Below the pieces are notes generated by a model. It was given only the letters and a program-made list of their open reading frames with translations, was not told the DNA's origin and did no database searches. DNA of 64,000 bases from Massariosphaeria phaeospora (Eukaryota; Ascomycota; Dothideomycetes; Pleosporales). Positions 1 through 9,837 of this stretch are shown one piece after another. A program made the position numbers and the translations under genes. The DNA lies in assembly GCA_011032825.1 (NCBI GenBank), contig JAADJZ010000012.1, positions 1,116,001 through 1,180,000 on the forward strand, read 5' to 3'. Each line of letters starts with the position of its first letter. The stretch's first letter is position 1.

Positions 1-344
1 GCCTGCGATCTCGGGAGATTGAGGGTAGCGATATAGCCTGTGGAGTCCGCTTTCGACACGAATATGGTGGTGAGGTTCTTCGTAGTATAGACCAAGACTT
101 CTATGGCAAGGATGAGGAGTTCATCCGGTGTCCCAGAAGCTATGCTGTCTTTCGGGACTATCGATACGGCCAGAGAGTGCGATTCGCAGTAGGTTCTCTC
201 AGGCTTGCTGTGGGGCGGCGCAGAGAACAGGGCCGGAGAGCGCGTCGGGGGCGTCGAGCAGTGGTAGAAGGTGAACGGGACCTGTTTCGGGAGAACGTGT
301 GCGAGCAAATTGTGGAGAGATTCCGAGGTAGCAATACTGGCCAT
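1..344 (-). CDS. rtt109: Rtt109-type histone H3 acetyltransferase, N-terminal part
   Basis: Only the first ~114 codons lie in the window; the gene continues to the left. The minus-strand ATG at 344 opens a clean frame to position 1. The order of blocks fits fungal Rtt109/KAT11: an N-terminal helix ending in LPKQVPF, a short FYHCSTPPT stretch, a proline-rich SAPPHSKPERTYCESHSLAVS segment (in part), then EVLVYTTKNLTTIFVSKADSTGYI. Rtt109 acetylates newly made histone H3 (Lys56, Lys9) in the nucleus, with Vps75 or Asf1, before CAF-1 deposits the histones; a CAF-1 large subunit is encoded at 11.6-13.6 kb. The recognition rests on remembered family sequence, not on a search. It is divergent from the mL57 gene, with 226 bp between the two ATGs. 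The GC-rich reading frames overlapping it on the plus strand look like shadows. Confidence 0.83.
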   Translation of the reverse strand, partial: MASIATSESLHNLLAHVLPKQVPFTFYHCSTPPTRSPALFSAPPHSKPERTYCESHSLAVSIVPKDSIASGTPDELLILAIEVLVYTTKNLTTIFVSKADSTGYIATLNLPRSQ

Positions 345-570
345 GGTAGGAACTGTGCCGAAGCCGAGGGAGGGGTGCATGTGCGTGCAGCGCACTCATG
401 TCGAGAAACGCGTAGATATCCACTAGGCCAAGGGAGGCTAGCGCGCGGCCGGGCACATTTTCCATCTGAACTTCACCTCGTCACTCGTCGGGAGCACTGC
501 AAAGGTTACTTCGGCCAGCCAACGCCCGCTTCTCGCCTGCTCATCGCTCCCGGCGCGCCTGTAGCCCCCA

Positions 571-1502
571 ATGGCAGCCAAACGGCCCCTCCGCACCTTC
601 ATATCGACTGCAACTTGCTCTCTCCGCGCGGCGCAGCCCTCGAAACCCTCCCTCGTGCGAACCTCCGCATGCGCCTTCTCGACCACCACCCCGACTCGAG
701 GCCCCGAATACGACACTGAGACGGCCGAGCGTCCACGATGGCAACAGACGCCCGCGCGCATGGTGGCCCCGGTCCGAACACGCCCGCTGCCTCGGGGGCC
801 CGTCTTCAGAGTCAACGAGGACCCGCGGAGGTTAGACGACGCATACGTGAAGATGCTGGGACCGGGCGGGGACAAGGTGCTGACTGATGAGGTCAAATGG
901 CTGGCCGTCACGCACAAGAGCTTTGACCATGGACGGAGAGGGTTCAATGACCGGCTGGCATTTCTGGGTACAGCATAGCGGATCAACTACACAACAGACA
1001 GGAGCTGACAGTGTGGGCACGTAGGAAGACGGATAGTATCATTACAGACATCACATGCGCTGCTCAGCTCGCAACACGTGCAACCGCAGCCGGACGAGTA
1101 TGGCCGCACACCCTACCTCCACCCAGCCCTGAACGGTCTCCCTGGTCTATCACACGAAGCCAAAGACGCAGTCCTAGACAAGGCTCAACTTTCTACTATT
1201 GCGGAGCGCTACAATCTCGACAGGGTGACGCGGTGGAAGCCAAAGCGGGTATGTACCATCGGTGAAAGTTGCCCACCGACCCCACTCCAGCACACCGCAT
1301 TTCACCCAAGCTAACTAACACACCACAGGCCGATAATCTCAAAGGCTCCGGTGTAGACGCCGTCCTTGCAACATCCCTGTACGCTATCATTGGTGCAATT
1401 GCCCTCGAGCGTGGCGGCGATATCGCAAACAAAGTGACCCAAGAACGCATCTTATCCCCCCTGGGCTTCACTCTTTCCTCGGAGTACTCGCCCGGCGTCT
1501 GA
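571..1502 (+). CDS. mrpl15: mitochondrial large-subunit ribosomal protein mL57 (RNase III fold)
   Basis: Three exons: 571-967, 1025-1248, 1329-1502, giving 264 residues. Introns are 57 and 80 nt; the second has a CTAAC branch point before CACAG. Residues 1-40 are Arg/Ser/Thr-rich with no acidic residue, as in a mitochondrial import signal. The body is an RNase III-like domain: the block DEVKWLAVTHKSF is followed by NDRLAFLGRRIV, which corresponds to the NERLEFLGDAVL signature of active RNase III. The catalytic acidic positions are replaced by Ala and Arg, as expected for the structural mitoribosomal members (yeast MRPL15 = mL57, MRPL3 = mL44). mL57 is preferred over mL44 because the protein is short and lacks a double-stranded-RNA-binding domain. 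It should act in the mitochondrial matrix as part of the 54S subunit. Confidence 0.83.
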
Positions 1503-1680
1503 AAGATGCGCTCATGTACCAAATGTAGTATAAATGTAAACCGCGCGGATCCCCGTCCAATCAGGTGCATCCCTCAAGTCAAGTGCAACCTTCAGTGAAG
1601 GTGACTCTCTCCCAACTCTCCTCACCGCCAACGAAAGTCGGAGTGAAGACAACTTCAATAATTCGGCAGAAAACTCTGCC

Positions 1681-1688
1681 TATATAAA
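1681..1688 (+). promoter_or_regulatory. TATA box of the 1803 gene
   Basis: TATATAAA lies 115 nt upstream of the ATG at 1803. It is the only strong TATA element in the gap after the mL57 stop and supports a separate promoter for the downstream small gene. Confidence 0.5.
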
Positions 1689-1802
1689 CAGTATCCTGCC
1701 CCTCTACTTGCTCGACACCGCCCCCAAAACACATTTCCTACTACACCATAGCCACCACATCCGCCACCGAGGCCACCAAACCAAAGGACAAGCTAATCAA
1801 GC

Positions 1803-2375
1803 ATGTCTGCAGCAAACACCCCCGCCTCCAATGGCGCGTCGGGAGGATACTCCTGGCCCGTTGAGGATTACGTCGACTACGGCGACAGTGATCTCGACGA
1901 GGTCGTTCCGGGCCCTCCGCCGGCCACCACCACCACCAGACGTGCGGGCCCCTCGGGGCATACAGCACCTTCTGCGTCGCCCGCCTGCCCACCACCACCA
2001 GCGCCCAGCGCCTTCGGGCCCCCCATTGCCGCCGCCGCCGCCCATGCCGCCTCCGGGCCCTCGTTCGGCGCTCGCGCCAACCCCGGGTACCTGCTGGCGC
2101 TGGAGAGGGAGAGGGACTTGAGGGGGGACCTCGCGGCCGCGCAGGCTGCCCTGGCGAGGGATAGGGAGGCCCTCCGGGTCGCCCAGACTACCATCCAGCG
2201 GCTCTGCTGGCAGCAGCAACAGCAACAGCAGCGGCGGGAGCCGCCGTGGCGGCAGGACCAGATCGCGGGGCTGCGGGAAGAGAACGCGCGGCTGCGCGAC
2301 CAGCTCCGCGCGCTGAGCGACCAGCAGCCGGGCGCTCGGGCGGAAAGGAGGAGGACGCCAGAGCCCTACGAATAG
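1803..2375 (+). CDS. small coiled-coil protein with Gln tract, unknown function
   Basis: A single 190-codon exon. The ATG at 1803 is preceded by AAGC and by a TATA box 115 nt upstream. The N-terminal half is low complexity (Ser, Pro, Ala, Thr) with an acidic patch near residues 25-35. From about residue 95 it becomes a charged helix (ERERDLRGDLAAAQAALARD, a run of seven Gln encoded by CAG/CAA, then REENARLRDQLRALSDQQ) with heptad-like leucine spacing, so a coiled coil is likely. It ends in a basic/acidic tail. I do not recognise the family. Codon use is very GC-rich, and long frames exist on the other strand too, so coding status rests on the coiled-coil pattern and the promoter. Confidence 0.55.
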   Translation: MSAANTPASNGASGGYSWPVEDYVDYGDSDLDEVVPGPPPATTTTRRAGPSGHTAPSASPACPPPPAPSAFGPPIAAAAAHAASGPSFGARANPGYLLALERERDLRGDLAAAQAALARDREALRVAQTTIQRLCWQQQQQQQRREPPWRQDQIAGLREENARLRDQLRALSDQQPGARAERRRTPEPYE

Positions 2376-3381
2376 GGGGATGGGCTCCCCTGGGCCTTTC
2401 AAGGTCCGTGGCGGGAGGGGGAGGGGGTGTTTGAGCTTCGGAAGGGGCGAGGCATCGTCTGTGTGCGGAGCTTCCGCTTCAGCAGAGGGGACTGGGGAGG
2501 GTGGAAAAGTTTGTCTTTCGGCGTACTGTGTGCGATGTATGGGAGCTTTAGCTCCTCGTCGATTTTCCTTTTGTTTTGTTTTGTTTTGTTTTTTTGCTTT
2601 TCTTCTTTCTTCTTGTACAATTTTTTTGCTGCGTTCTGCGTTTTTTCTTTTTCTTCTTTCTTCTTGTACATCTTTTTATTTTGCCGCGTTCTGCGTTTTT
2701 TCCTCGTGTTTTATTTTGTGTTTTATTTTGTTTTTTGCTTTTTTGTAATTCTAGGAAAACTATAGAAAAACTCTGCCTTTGAGCATCCAAAAAATCGGGT
2801 TTTGCTATGTGCATGCGGCTTGTGGTAGGTGTTGTGCTGAGGTTTAGGATACGGGTGTAGAAGGAGTCGTTTGGAGGGGTGTAGAGGTGATGCTTTTGGT
2901 AGTGTGCAATAGTTTCGTGTATATGTGTGCTAGGAGGGGAAATGTGTCTGGATCTACAGTCCGTAGTTACGTAGGGGTTTGGGAAGGATAGTTAGGGAGT
3001 ACGAAAGAAAGAGAGGGGCTTTAAACCCAAATATAGAGGAGAATTGTAAGTACAGGCGTAGGCCTTTTGCCCTAGATATGTAGAGAAGTAGAAGATAGGG
3101 TAGAAGAGAGCTGGAACGCAGTAGGGAAGTAGTAGGATCAGGTCCACAGGCGAAGAACGGGTAGGATATAGTAAAGTATGATAAGAGATAGAATATTTTC
3201 AAACTAGCGTATAGAGTAGCTGTGAATAAATCGAAAAGCACTTTGCTAGCTACGTGTCGCGATGCGCAATTCCTAGGCTCTTCTCCAACCAGGCAAGGGC
3301 CTTCAGGACCCTGTATGACTAGATCAATTACAACGCTCCCAAAACACATCATGCTAGCTACAATACCCTCCGTGCCCACAA
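2376..3381. other. intergenic, T-rich tract with internal direct repeat
   Basis: The first half (about 2560-2745) is almost pure T/C/G on the plus strand. It contains a direct repeat whose unit includes CTTCTTTCTTCTTGTACA, at about 2599-2620 and 2652-2673. Reading frames here are low-complexity and not credible as genes. The rest (2750-3380) is the convergent 3' side of the plus-strand 1803 gene and the minus-strand 3382-7038 gene; nothing else was recognised. Confidence 0.55.
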
Positions 3382-6300
3382 CTAGACCTGCAAGAACCCA
3401 TCCGCATCATACAAGCTGCCCGGCGTGCCCTGGAACCCGCCACTCGGCGGCTGCACTTGAATGCGCACATTCGGCGTGCTGACGCCCAGTGCGCTCCTCT
3501 TGCGGTACCGACTGCCAGTCACCGAGCGCCGCCTTTCGTCTCTGCTTGTCCTTTCGCTGGCCTTCTTGCTATTACTGCTGCTATTGCTATTATCATTAGT
3601 GTCTTCGTTTGGGGAAATGGGTAGCGACGCGTCTTTCGCGACTTCGAAATGCCGTTTTCGGTTCGATTTCGGCGTGGGTGTGGAAACGGGAGAGGAGCAG
3701 AGTGGGAGGAAGTGCTGTTTAGGTTTGTTGGGAGAGGTGGGTGGGTGTGGGGGCGTCGACTGCCAGAACCTTTCGCCGTTTTCCCAGATGCTGGAGCTTC
3801 GGCGGGAGGCGGAGGGGCTTGAAGGCACTTGGCCTTGTGTTGGGGTGTTGTTGTTACTATTATCTTTGCCCTTGTCCGTCTTAGTGTACTCAATGTCAAG
3901 CTGGAGCACCGTGGCTTCTTCTTCCCAGTCGTCTAGGATATCGCCGACGAGGTGGCGGCCTTTCTCCTCGTCTAAACCCCCATCATACTCTTCCTCGTCT
4001 AGTTCGTCAAGCCAGGTTTCCTCTCCTGGAAGCGCTATGCTTTCCTCGCGGCCGAGCCGGAGATAGCGACGCTCTGCTTTTCCGCCTTTCTCATCTGCAT
4101 CCGAATTCATACGTCGCAATTTCTGAATCGAGGTGCGCAGTGGTCGGGGTGGACTGCCACGTGGACCAAGTATCGATGGGCTGAGCAGCGGTACGTTGGC
4201 GAAGTTAAGTGATGGTGCGGGGAGCTGCGCGTGACCAGGACGGGGAGAACATGGCGACAGAAGAGGAGGAGAAGGGGGGGGCGATGTTGAAGAATAGAGG
4301 GAGCCAGGTGATGATTGAATGGATATAGTGGGTAGTTCAAACCTAGGCTGTAGATCTGCTTGTGCATCTTTACTAGTGGCTTTCGACGAGTCCTTCATAT
4401 TTGATGGAACTGGAGGACTAGACGGAAATGCCGCTTCAAGAAGCGGTTCAAACATCGATCTTGCGGAGCCAGGGGTAGTTGGGATTAGTATGCTGCTTCG
4501 GCTGCTATTAGACGTCTGCATGATGCTACCACCTGTAGTATTGAAGCTGCCGTTCAGCGTACTGAAGGCATCTTTACTGAGAATTGCTGGATCGATAGTG
4601 TCCAAAGACACTTCTGGAATGGCTGCGTCGTTAATGGGTATATTACGTGCAGAACGATCCCTAGAGGCAGAGAAGGTGGCTGCAGGAATCGTTTTAGGCG
4701 AACAGGGCGGAGAGTCCCGAGATTGCAGACGCTTGTAATCTCGAGTGTGCGTTGACGTTGCCGAAGGCTCCTCGGGGATGGACGAAAACTGTGACGAGAA
4801 ACCACCTGTTGTTGGGCTACATGCTGGTGTCTGATACACCAGATATGGGTGTTCCGGATCGTATTCGTCCGCAGCTGTATGGCGCAGAGGGTAATTACCT
4901 TCTAGAAGAACCTCAAAAGGCGAAGAAGGCTCCTGGAGGGTTTCTGGAGGGGCCAAAGTCCGACACAGTATGAAATGCGGTGGAGGCGACGTAATGGATT
5001 CAAGGGAACCGATTCCATGACAAGGGCTAGGAAATGAGGGAATAGTGATTGCGGATCCTGTACTCAAGCGTTTGTTCTCGTACGGTGAGGGCTGTTGAAG
5101 CACATAGGCAGTGTAGTCGGGTGGCGGCGATGCGAACGTCGTTACTGCAGTGCCAATCGATGAGCCGGCTTCCGTGTTGTTCAGGTCGTAGTTTGCCATA
5201 GACAGTGTAGGTGAGCTGGGTGTTAATGAAGCGCGAATGGACGTGGCATTGAACTTCAAATCCGGGGCAAAAATGGAAGTGCTAGGAGGACATGGAAGCG
5301 ATCGTGAGTTCGAAAAGCCAAGACCACCGATGCTATTTCTCTTCTCAGATGATGCACTAGGTGACTCTTCCTGAATTTCTTTCATCCAAGACGGGCTCGG
5401 GGATCTACTTGGTGGTCCTAGTATTGTGGGTGCCAGAGAAATACGCACGCAATTCTGTCGTCGGTGACCCTTACGAGCACTGGGACTACCCTTTAGCGCT
5501 GACGGCTTGCCAGATGCTAGCGGAGTAGGATCCCACTGAAAGGGATTTCCGTTACTGCTTCTCGTCGACGACGCATGGGTAGAAGCTTCTGAGAGTTGAC
5601 GTTTCATGCCAGTATTTCCGGACACACTTTGCAGCGCTGACGGCCGTTTCTGACGCTCTTCTGGGGATCCGTAGGCAGTAACATGAGAGCCCGACTTTCG
5701 ACGGGGTGTAGTCAGGCTTCGCACTGTCAGCGGACTGGAAGTCGGTGAAGATATCTTGCTCATTGTGACGGACTCGGCAGTCTTCACTTTACCGACAGAC
5801 TGCATGCTAGAGGAATTAGTCAACACTGAACTTCTGCTCTCGCAATACGATTGTCCAGCAGCCGGACTTGCTAAGCTGAGATGAGCTGCACTGCTTTTGA
5901 TCGAATCTTGCGAGTATTTGTTCTTGCCGTGAAGGGTAAGAGTATCTCGAAGCGGTCGGGGTCCCACGATCATTGAGTTTCTCCAGTTTCGCTTGGTGAC
6001 TTTTTGCACGCGGATGTTGGTAGAGCCTGGTAGTATTGGACTGGACTGAGTCACGAGAATAGAGCTCCCTGTAGACTCAGCACTAGAGACGGAAACCTTG
6101 GAAGGACTGCGGCTCAGTAGACTGCGTCTGCGAGTTTCAGTTTTGAGACGGGCCACCTCTAATGGTAGCGGAGGTATAGGAGCTTCGGGTGCGGTTCCGG
6201 ACGATTGACTGCACATGCTTGCCGATCTGGCGTGCCGATCTGGTTGTGGAAGGCGAGACAGTACCGTAGCTTTGGTACTTATGGGAATCTCAGCTATCGA

Positions 6301-7038
6301 TTTGGATCGATTTGGTCGGACCCGCACCTCAGTCTTGGTGACAGGCTTAGCGGTCAAACTTCGTCGAAGTAATTCCCGAGATGTATTTTTGTCCTTGAAT
6401 ATATCCTCCTGTATTAATTGTCGGAATGCTGGGTGGCGTTGGAGCAATGACTGGTCTGAGGATGGCCGGCTGTGGCTGTGGCTCTTATGAGGAGATAATG
6501 GTTCACCTCGAAACGACCCATTCAGCACGGGGACAAGCGGTGAGGGCTTTGGATTTTCTAGGACGACAGATAATCTTGGCACTCTTATCTTTCTCATACG
6601 GATCGCCTTTCCAGACGCCCGTCGTGCTGAGAATGGCCAAGAGAGACGAGGAGGCTTACTCACAAACCCTACAGGTTTCGGTGGTGCGTAGTGCAGCGGC
6701 ATAGACGTTGATTCGGGAGGATTGATAGTCTCCACCGATGGTAATGCGCCCCACCCAGACTTAGAGTTGAACGGTAGAATAGTGTTGCGCCTGAGCACGG
6801 TGCGCGGTTTTGTTATCGAGTCTCGTTTCGCGTCCTGCTGAGCTTGCGCAATTTCTATTCCTCTTTCTTCTAGGTCGGCTAACAATCGTTTGTGTCTCCG
6901 AACTGCTCGGATGAGAAGTAGGATGAGGCCGATGATGAGGCCTAGGATGACAGCCACCACTCCCGCCAGAATGCCTGCAAGAACTGCAGGGCTCAAATGA
7001 GCGCCATCTGCGCGTGTCGTCAAACATTGAATAGGCAT
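3382..7038 (-). CDS. large single-pass membrane protein with long disordered cytoplasmic tail
   Basis: An intronless 1218-codon frame. Residues about 16-43 form one strong transmembrane helix (Ile/Leu/Val/Gly rich) followed by RAVRRHKR, the positive-inside signature, so the short N-terminus is probably luminal or extracellular and the ~1170-residue tail cytoplasmic. There is no classical cleavable signal peptide. A short helical charged stretch follows the membrane segment (LLADLEERGIEIAQAQQDAKR). The rest is Ser/Pro/Thr/Arg-rich and disordered, with many SP/TP and RxxS sites suited to kinase regulation and an acidic block near residues 1040-1080 (ETWLDELDEEEYD). I recognise no catalytic domain. 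Its length without a stop and coherent composition make it a real gene; function unknown, possibly a signalling scaffold (inference). Confidence 0.82.
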   Translation of the reverse strand: MPIQCLTTRADGAHLSPAVLAGILAGVVAVILGLIIGLILLLIRAVRRHKRLLADLEERGIEIAQAQQDAKRDSITKPRTVLRRNTILPFNSKSGWGALPSVETINPPESTSMPLHYAPPKPVGFVSKPPRLSWPFSARRASGKAIRMRKIRVPRLSVVLENPKPSPLVPVLNGSFRGEPLSPHKSHSHSRPSSDQSLLQRHPAFRQLIQEDIFKDKNTSRELLRRSLTAKPVTKTEVRVRPNRSKSIAEIPISTKATVLSRLPQPDRHARSASMCSQSSGTAPEAPIPPLPLEVARLKTETRRRSLLSRSPSKVSVSSAESTGSSILVTQSSPILPGSTNIRVQKVTKRNWRNSMIVGPRPLRDTLTLHGKNKYSQDSIKSSAAHLSLASPAAGQSYCESRSSVLTNSSSMQSVGKVKTAESVTMSKISSPTSSPLTVRSLTTPRRKSGSHVTAYGSPEERQKRPSALQSVSGNTGMKRQLSEASTHASSTRSSNGNPFQWDPTPLASGKPSALKGSPSARKGHRRQNCVRISLAPTILGPPSRSPSPSWMKEIQEESPSASSEKRNSIGGLGFSNSRSLPCPPSTSIFAPDLKFNATSIRASLTPSSPTLSMANYDLNNTEAGSSIGTAVTTFASPPPDYTAYVLQQPSPYENKRLSTGSAITIPSFPSPCHGIGSLESITSPPPHFILCRTLAPPETLQEPSSPFEVLLEGNYPLRHTAADEYDPEHPYLVYQTPACSPTTGGFSSQFSSIPEEPSATSTHTRDYKRLQSRDSPPCSPKTIPAATFSASRDRSARNIPINDAAIPEVSLDTIDPAILSKDAFSTLNGSFNTTGGSIMQTSNSSRSSILIPTTPGSARSMFEPLLEAAFPSSPPVPSNMKDSSKATSKDAQADLQPRFELPTISIQSSPGSLYSSTSPPPSPPLLSPCSPRPGHAQLPAPSLNFANVPLLSPSILGPRGSPPRPLRTSIQKLRRMNSDADEKGGKAERRYLRLGREESIALPGEETWLDELDEEEYDGGLDEEKGRHLVGDILDDWEEEATVLQLDIEYTKTDKGKDNSNNNTPTQGQVPSSPSASRRSSSIWENGERFWQSTPPHPPTSPNKPKQHFLPLCSSPVSTPTPKSNRKRHFEVAKDASLPISPNEDTNDNSNSSSNSKKASERTSRDERRRSVTGSRYRKRSALGVSTPNVRIQVQPPSGGFQGTPGSLYDADGFLQV

Positions 7039-8328
7039 TGCTTGTAATTTTCCAATCTCTGCCCAATTGATATGTGGCGACTTGTTCGCAAGTTATTGCT
7101 TTTTGCAACGCGCATGAGGCGCACGAGTATAAGGACCGGTGGGTTTCGCAGGACTGGTATCGAACGGTCGCGTGTTACTCTGCAATGTATTTAGTCGTAT
7201 ATCCTCCTCTTGAAATCAATGACCCATCGGCGCTCGAAAAAGAGACCGAATAAAAAAGAAGGTCAGCGCACTATCGCGGCAACAGCGTCAACACACAAAC
7301 CTGGGGGGCACTTCCAGTAAACATACATCAATACGCTCGTCGTCAAAACAAGACGGCAGGAATGTAGACAGAAGAATGGAAAGAAAAACAACATCGTACT
7401 AGGTATAGCAAGGGGTAATGGGAGGAATGTACGGAATATCTAGATGGTCGTCTGGTCACCTTTCGAACAAAGGTTGCGCCTAAGATATCACTATATTTGA
7501 ACTGTCATTTGGATACCCTGCAGATGTGGATGGGTTTGTGCATGTATCAGTAGGGCGATACCGACCATCGTGAACTCGCATCTTGTAGAAATGCCTTGAT
7601 AATCTGATGAAGCTATCTCGAAAATGATCTGTATTGAACTCTATATTTCTGGCTAAATTTAGTGACCGTGAGTATTCCGCGTCAGTGCGACGAGCTGCGG
7701 GGATAAGACGACAGTTCTGGTTAGAAATGCCGAGGGAGAGCCAAACCAGAGCTGTGAGCATGCGAATTGGGCTGTTTATGTCTTAAACTTTGCTCTTCGG
7801 AGAGCACCGAAAATCTTGTATTTCACCATGCGAGAATTCGTCTGGAGCGAAAGTGTCGTTGCCCTGGCCAGGATAGAGCCACGTATGATGGCGCTCTGAT
7901 GGCGCATGGCCCTTCGTAAGGTGCCACCGTTTGGGCATCGTGCGACTATAGTGAAGCATCGTTTGCGCGGATTTAGTGATGAGACGAGAGCCTGTTAATA
8001 TGATGTGCGTTGATGAATGTTAGCAGGTGGCAGTCAACGACAGGAAGCCGGGAAGCCGGGAAGCCGGGAAGCCGGGAAGCCAACTACAGGCTGACTCGCG
8101 TATTAGTAAGCAATTACACTTGGACTAGCCCTGGAGCTCTTGTAGTCGAGACAGAAATGGGCACGAAGGTCTTTGGAATAAATGTATTAAGGCCCTAGAA
8201 ATAGAAGAGTAGATTGAAAGTTGACTAAAACTGAGCAGGTAAAGGCCTGCTCCGGGTATAATGATATGAACAAGAAGATATCGAAAATTAACCCCATACC
8301 CTCTTCACCTTGATGCTACCTACAGTGG
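7039..8328. other. intergenic; promoter of the large membrane protein
   Basis: Upstream region of the minus-strand 3382-7038 gene and downstream region of the 8329-9837 gene. A 93-codon minus-strand frame at 7480-7761 starts with a hydrophobic stretch but then shows no protein-like pattern; I do not call it. An 8-bp minisatellite is listed separately. Nothing else seen. Confidence 0.5.
8043..8081. repeat. 8-bp minisatellite, about 5 copies
   Basis: The unit GGGAAGCC is repeated nearly five times without mismatch in the gap downstream of the pepsin-fold gene. It is a replication-slippage repeat with no coding role. Confidence 0.9.
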
Positions 8329-9837
8329 TCACCGCTTCTTCCAAAAGAAAGGCGTGGCGCTCTTTGGTGGAGGGTCAAACTCGGGCGTCTCCTCGATTTC
8401 TAACTGCATCATCTTTGACTTTTTCGCGTCTTTGTTAAGCTTCCTCTCCGCTCGTTTCCTTCTGCAAGCAAGGACGAAGCAGTAAGCGCAGACAGCAATA
8501 CCAGCACCACCCAGAAGGCCTCCAATGACCGCGCCTATCAGCCCTTGAGATACCCACGCTGACTGCTTTGGTCGTTGATATGGCTCGGGTGTAGATTTTG
8601 GGCAGAAAGTTACGGGCATAACCATGTTGTCCTTCTGAATTGCTTCAGCGAGAAAGAAGTTGTTGGATTCGTAGTCGGCCATGAGATAAACTTGGCTGAG
8701 GAAAGCGGCAGAGAGATAAAACGGGGCGTCCGACTTCTCCTCTCTGTCTTGAATGGGAGTGATGTTGGAGTTGTTTACGAGAACTTCCGAAGGGAGTGTA
8801 ACGACGAAATCGTCTTCGAGAACAATTGATAGAGTACCAGAGAAGTGGTCCTTAAGCTTTAGCGAGTTGTCGCCCCACGTGTTGTCCTTCTCTGCGCCGA
8901 GGTGTTTCATGAAATTCTGAGTGATCTGGTACGGAAGAGAGAGCGGGAATTGGTTGGTAGTGATTGCAGCTTCAAAAGCTTCCGGCCGTGATTTCATGTC
9001 TGGGAATTTGGCATTGTCGAACAGCGACACGTTGGCGTTGGTGTCTTTCGAGTTGCTGATGATGATGTCCTTGACACGGAGACTCATCGGGTTCATGTTC
9101 TCAGTCTTCATCGCATACTTGTGTACGGTTCCAGTAAAGCGCCCTGAATCATACCCTCCAAATGTATTGCTGCCGTTAACGGCACCTCCAGCACGAGCGT
9201 ATCCCTGTCCGATATAAAGAGAGTACGTTCGACCGGCGATCAGATCTTTCGCGGCAAGGTCTCGAAGGACGGTCGAAGAAGCCCCAAGACCTACGATGCC
9301 CGGCGCTATTGAGCCAGATTCGGCGAGTTCGACGGTAGAGTTCTCGAGAAGTGTTTGCGATGCGCCATCGGTTTCGAAGTAATGCGTGTACAAGCGTAGG
9401 GTATCTTGACCAAACGATCCCTTTAGTGCTGTTTCGTTTCTAGACTGATCTAATGATTGGAAATCCTTTCCATTATCTGCATAGCTAAGATGACTGTAAG
9501 CGAAGGCACCACGCAGTGCAAGCAGCTCGACTTACGACGTAGATTGTTGATTGAGGAAGAAACCTCCTGTCGATCTATCGCAATTCCTGAGTGTGCTGTT
9601 GTCACCACAGTATGCATGTGTTCCGAACGAAGTATGGTTCTGTGACAGCGAAGGCCAGAGGCTCTGGTTTTGCGCTGGTGTGCCCACTCCAATAAACGAT
9701 CCGTACTGGAATTCCGGAGAGTCGTGGACGGCTCGCTTGTGGATGTCGACGTAGATTGGAGGTTTGGAACAGTTGAAGGCAACCGTGGACTGAGCCAACA
9801 GTACAGTTGCAGAGAGATAAAAGACTAACGACGCCAT
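8329..9837 (-). CDS. membrane-anchored pepsin-fold (A1-like) protein lacking catalytic Asp motifs
   Basis: Exons 9837-9536 and 9493-8329, 488 residues. The 42-nt intron (GTAAGT..TTACAG) fits phase 2. Residues 1-20 are a signal peptide. GSFIGVGTPAQNQSLW matches the N-terminal strand that precedes the first Asp in A1 peptidases, and SYADNG (residues ~104-109) matches the flap with its Tyr. The D-T-G-S expected after SLW is replaced by PSLSQ, and the second D-[ST]-G is replaced by TTNQ before FPLSLP. Asn-X-Ser/Thr sites are common. Near the C-terminus a Gly-rich transmembrane helix (GLIGAVIGGLLGGAGIAVCA) is followed by RRKRAERK and a short cytosolic tail. It is inferred to be an extracellular, tail-anchored, non-proteolytic binding protein at the cell surface. 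Fold assignment is good; biological role unknown. The ATG at 9837 is preferred because the signal peptide begins there. Confidence 0.78.

Noticed and set aside
2427..2765. Phe/Leu-rich frame that could pass as a membrane protein
   Set aside because: It comes from a T-rich tract with direct repeats; alternative frames are equally hydrophobic.
7480..7761. 93-codon minus frame with hydrophobic start
   Set aside because: The hydrophobic stretch is short and the remainder shows no pattern of a folded or secreted protein.
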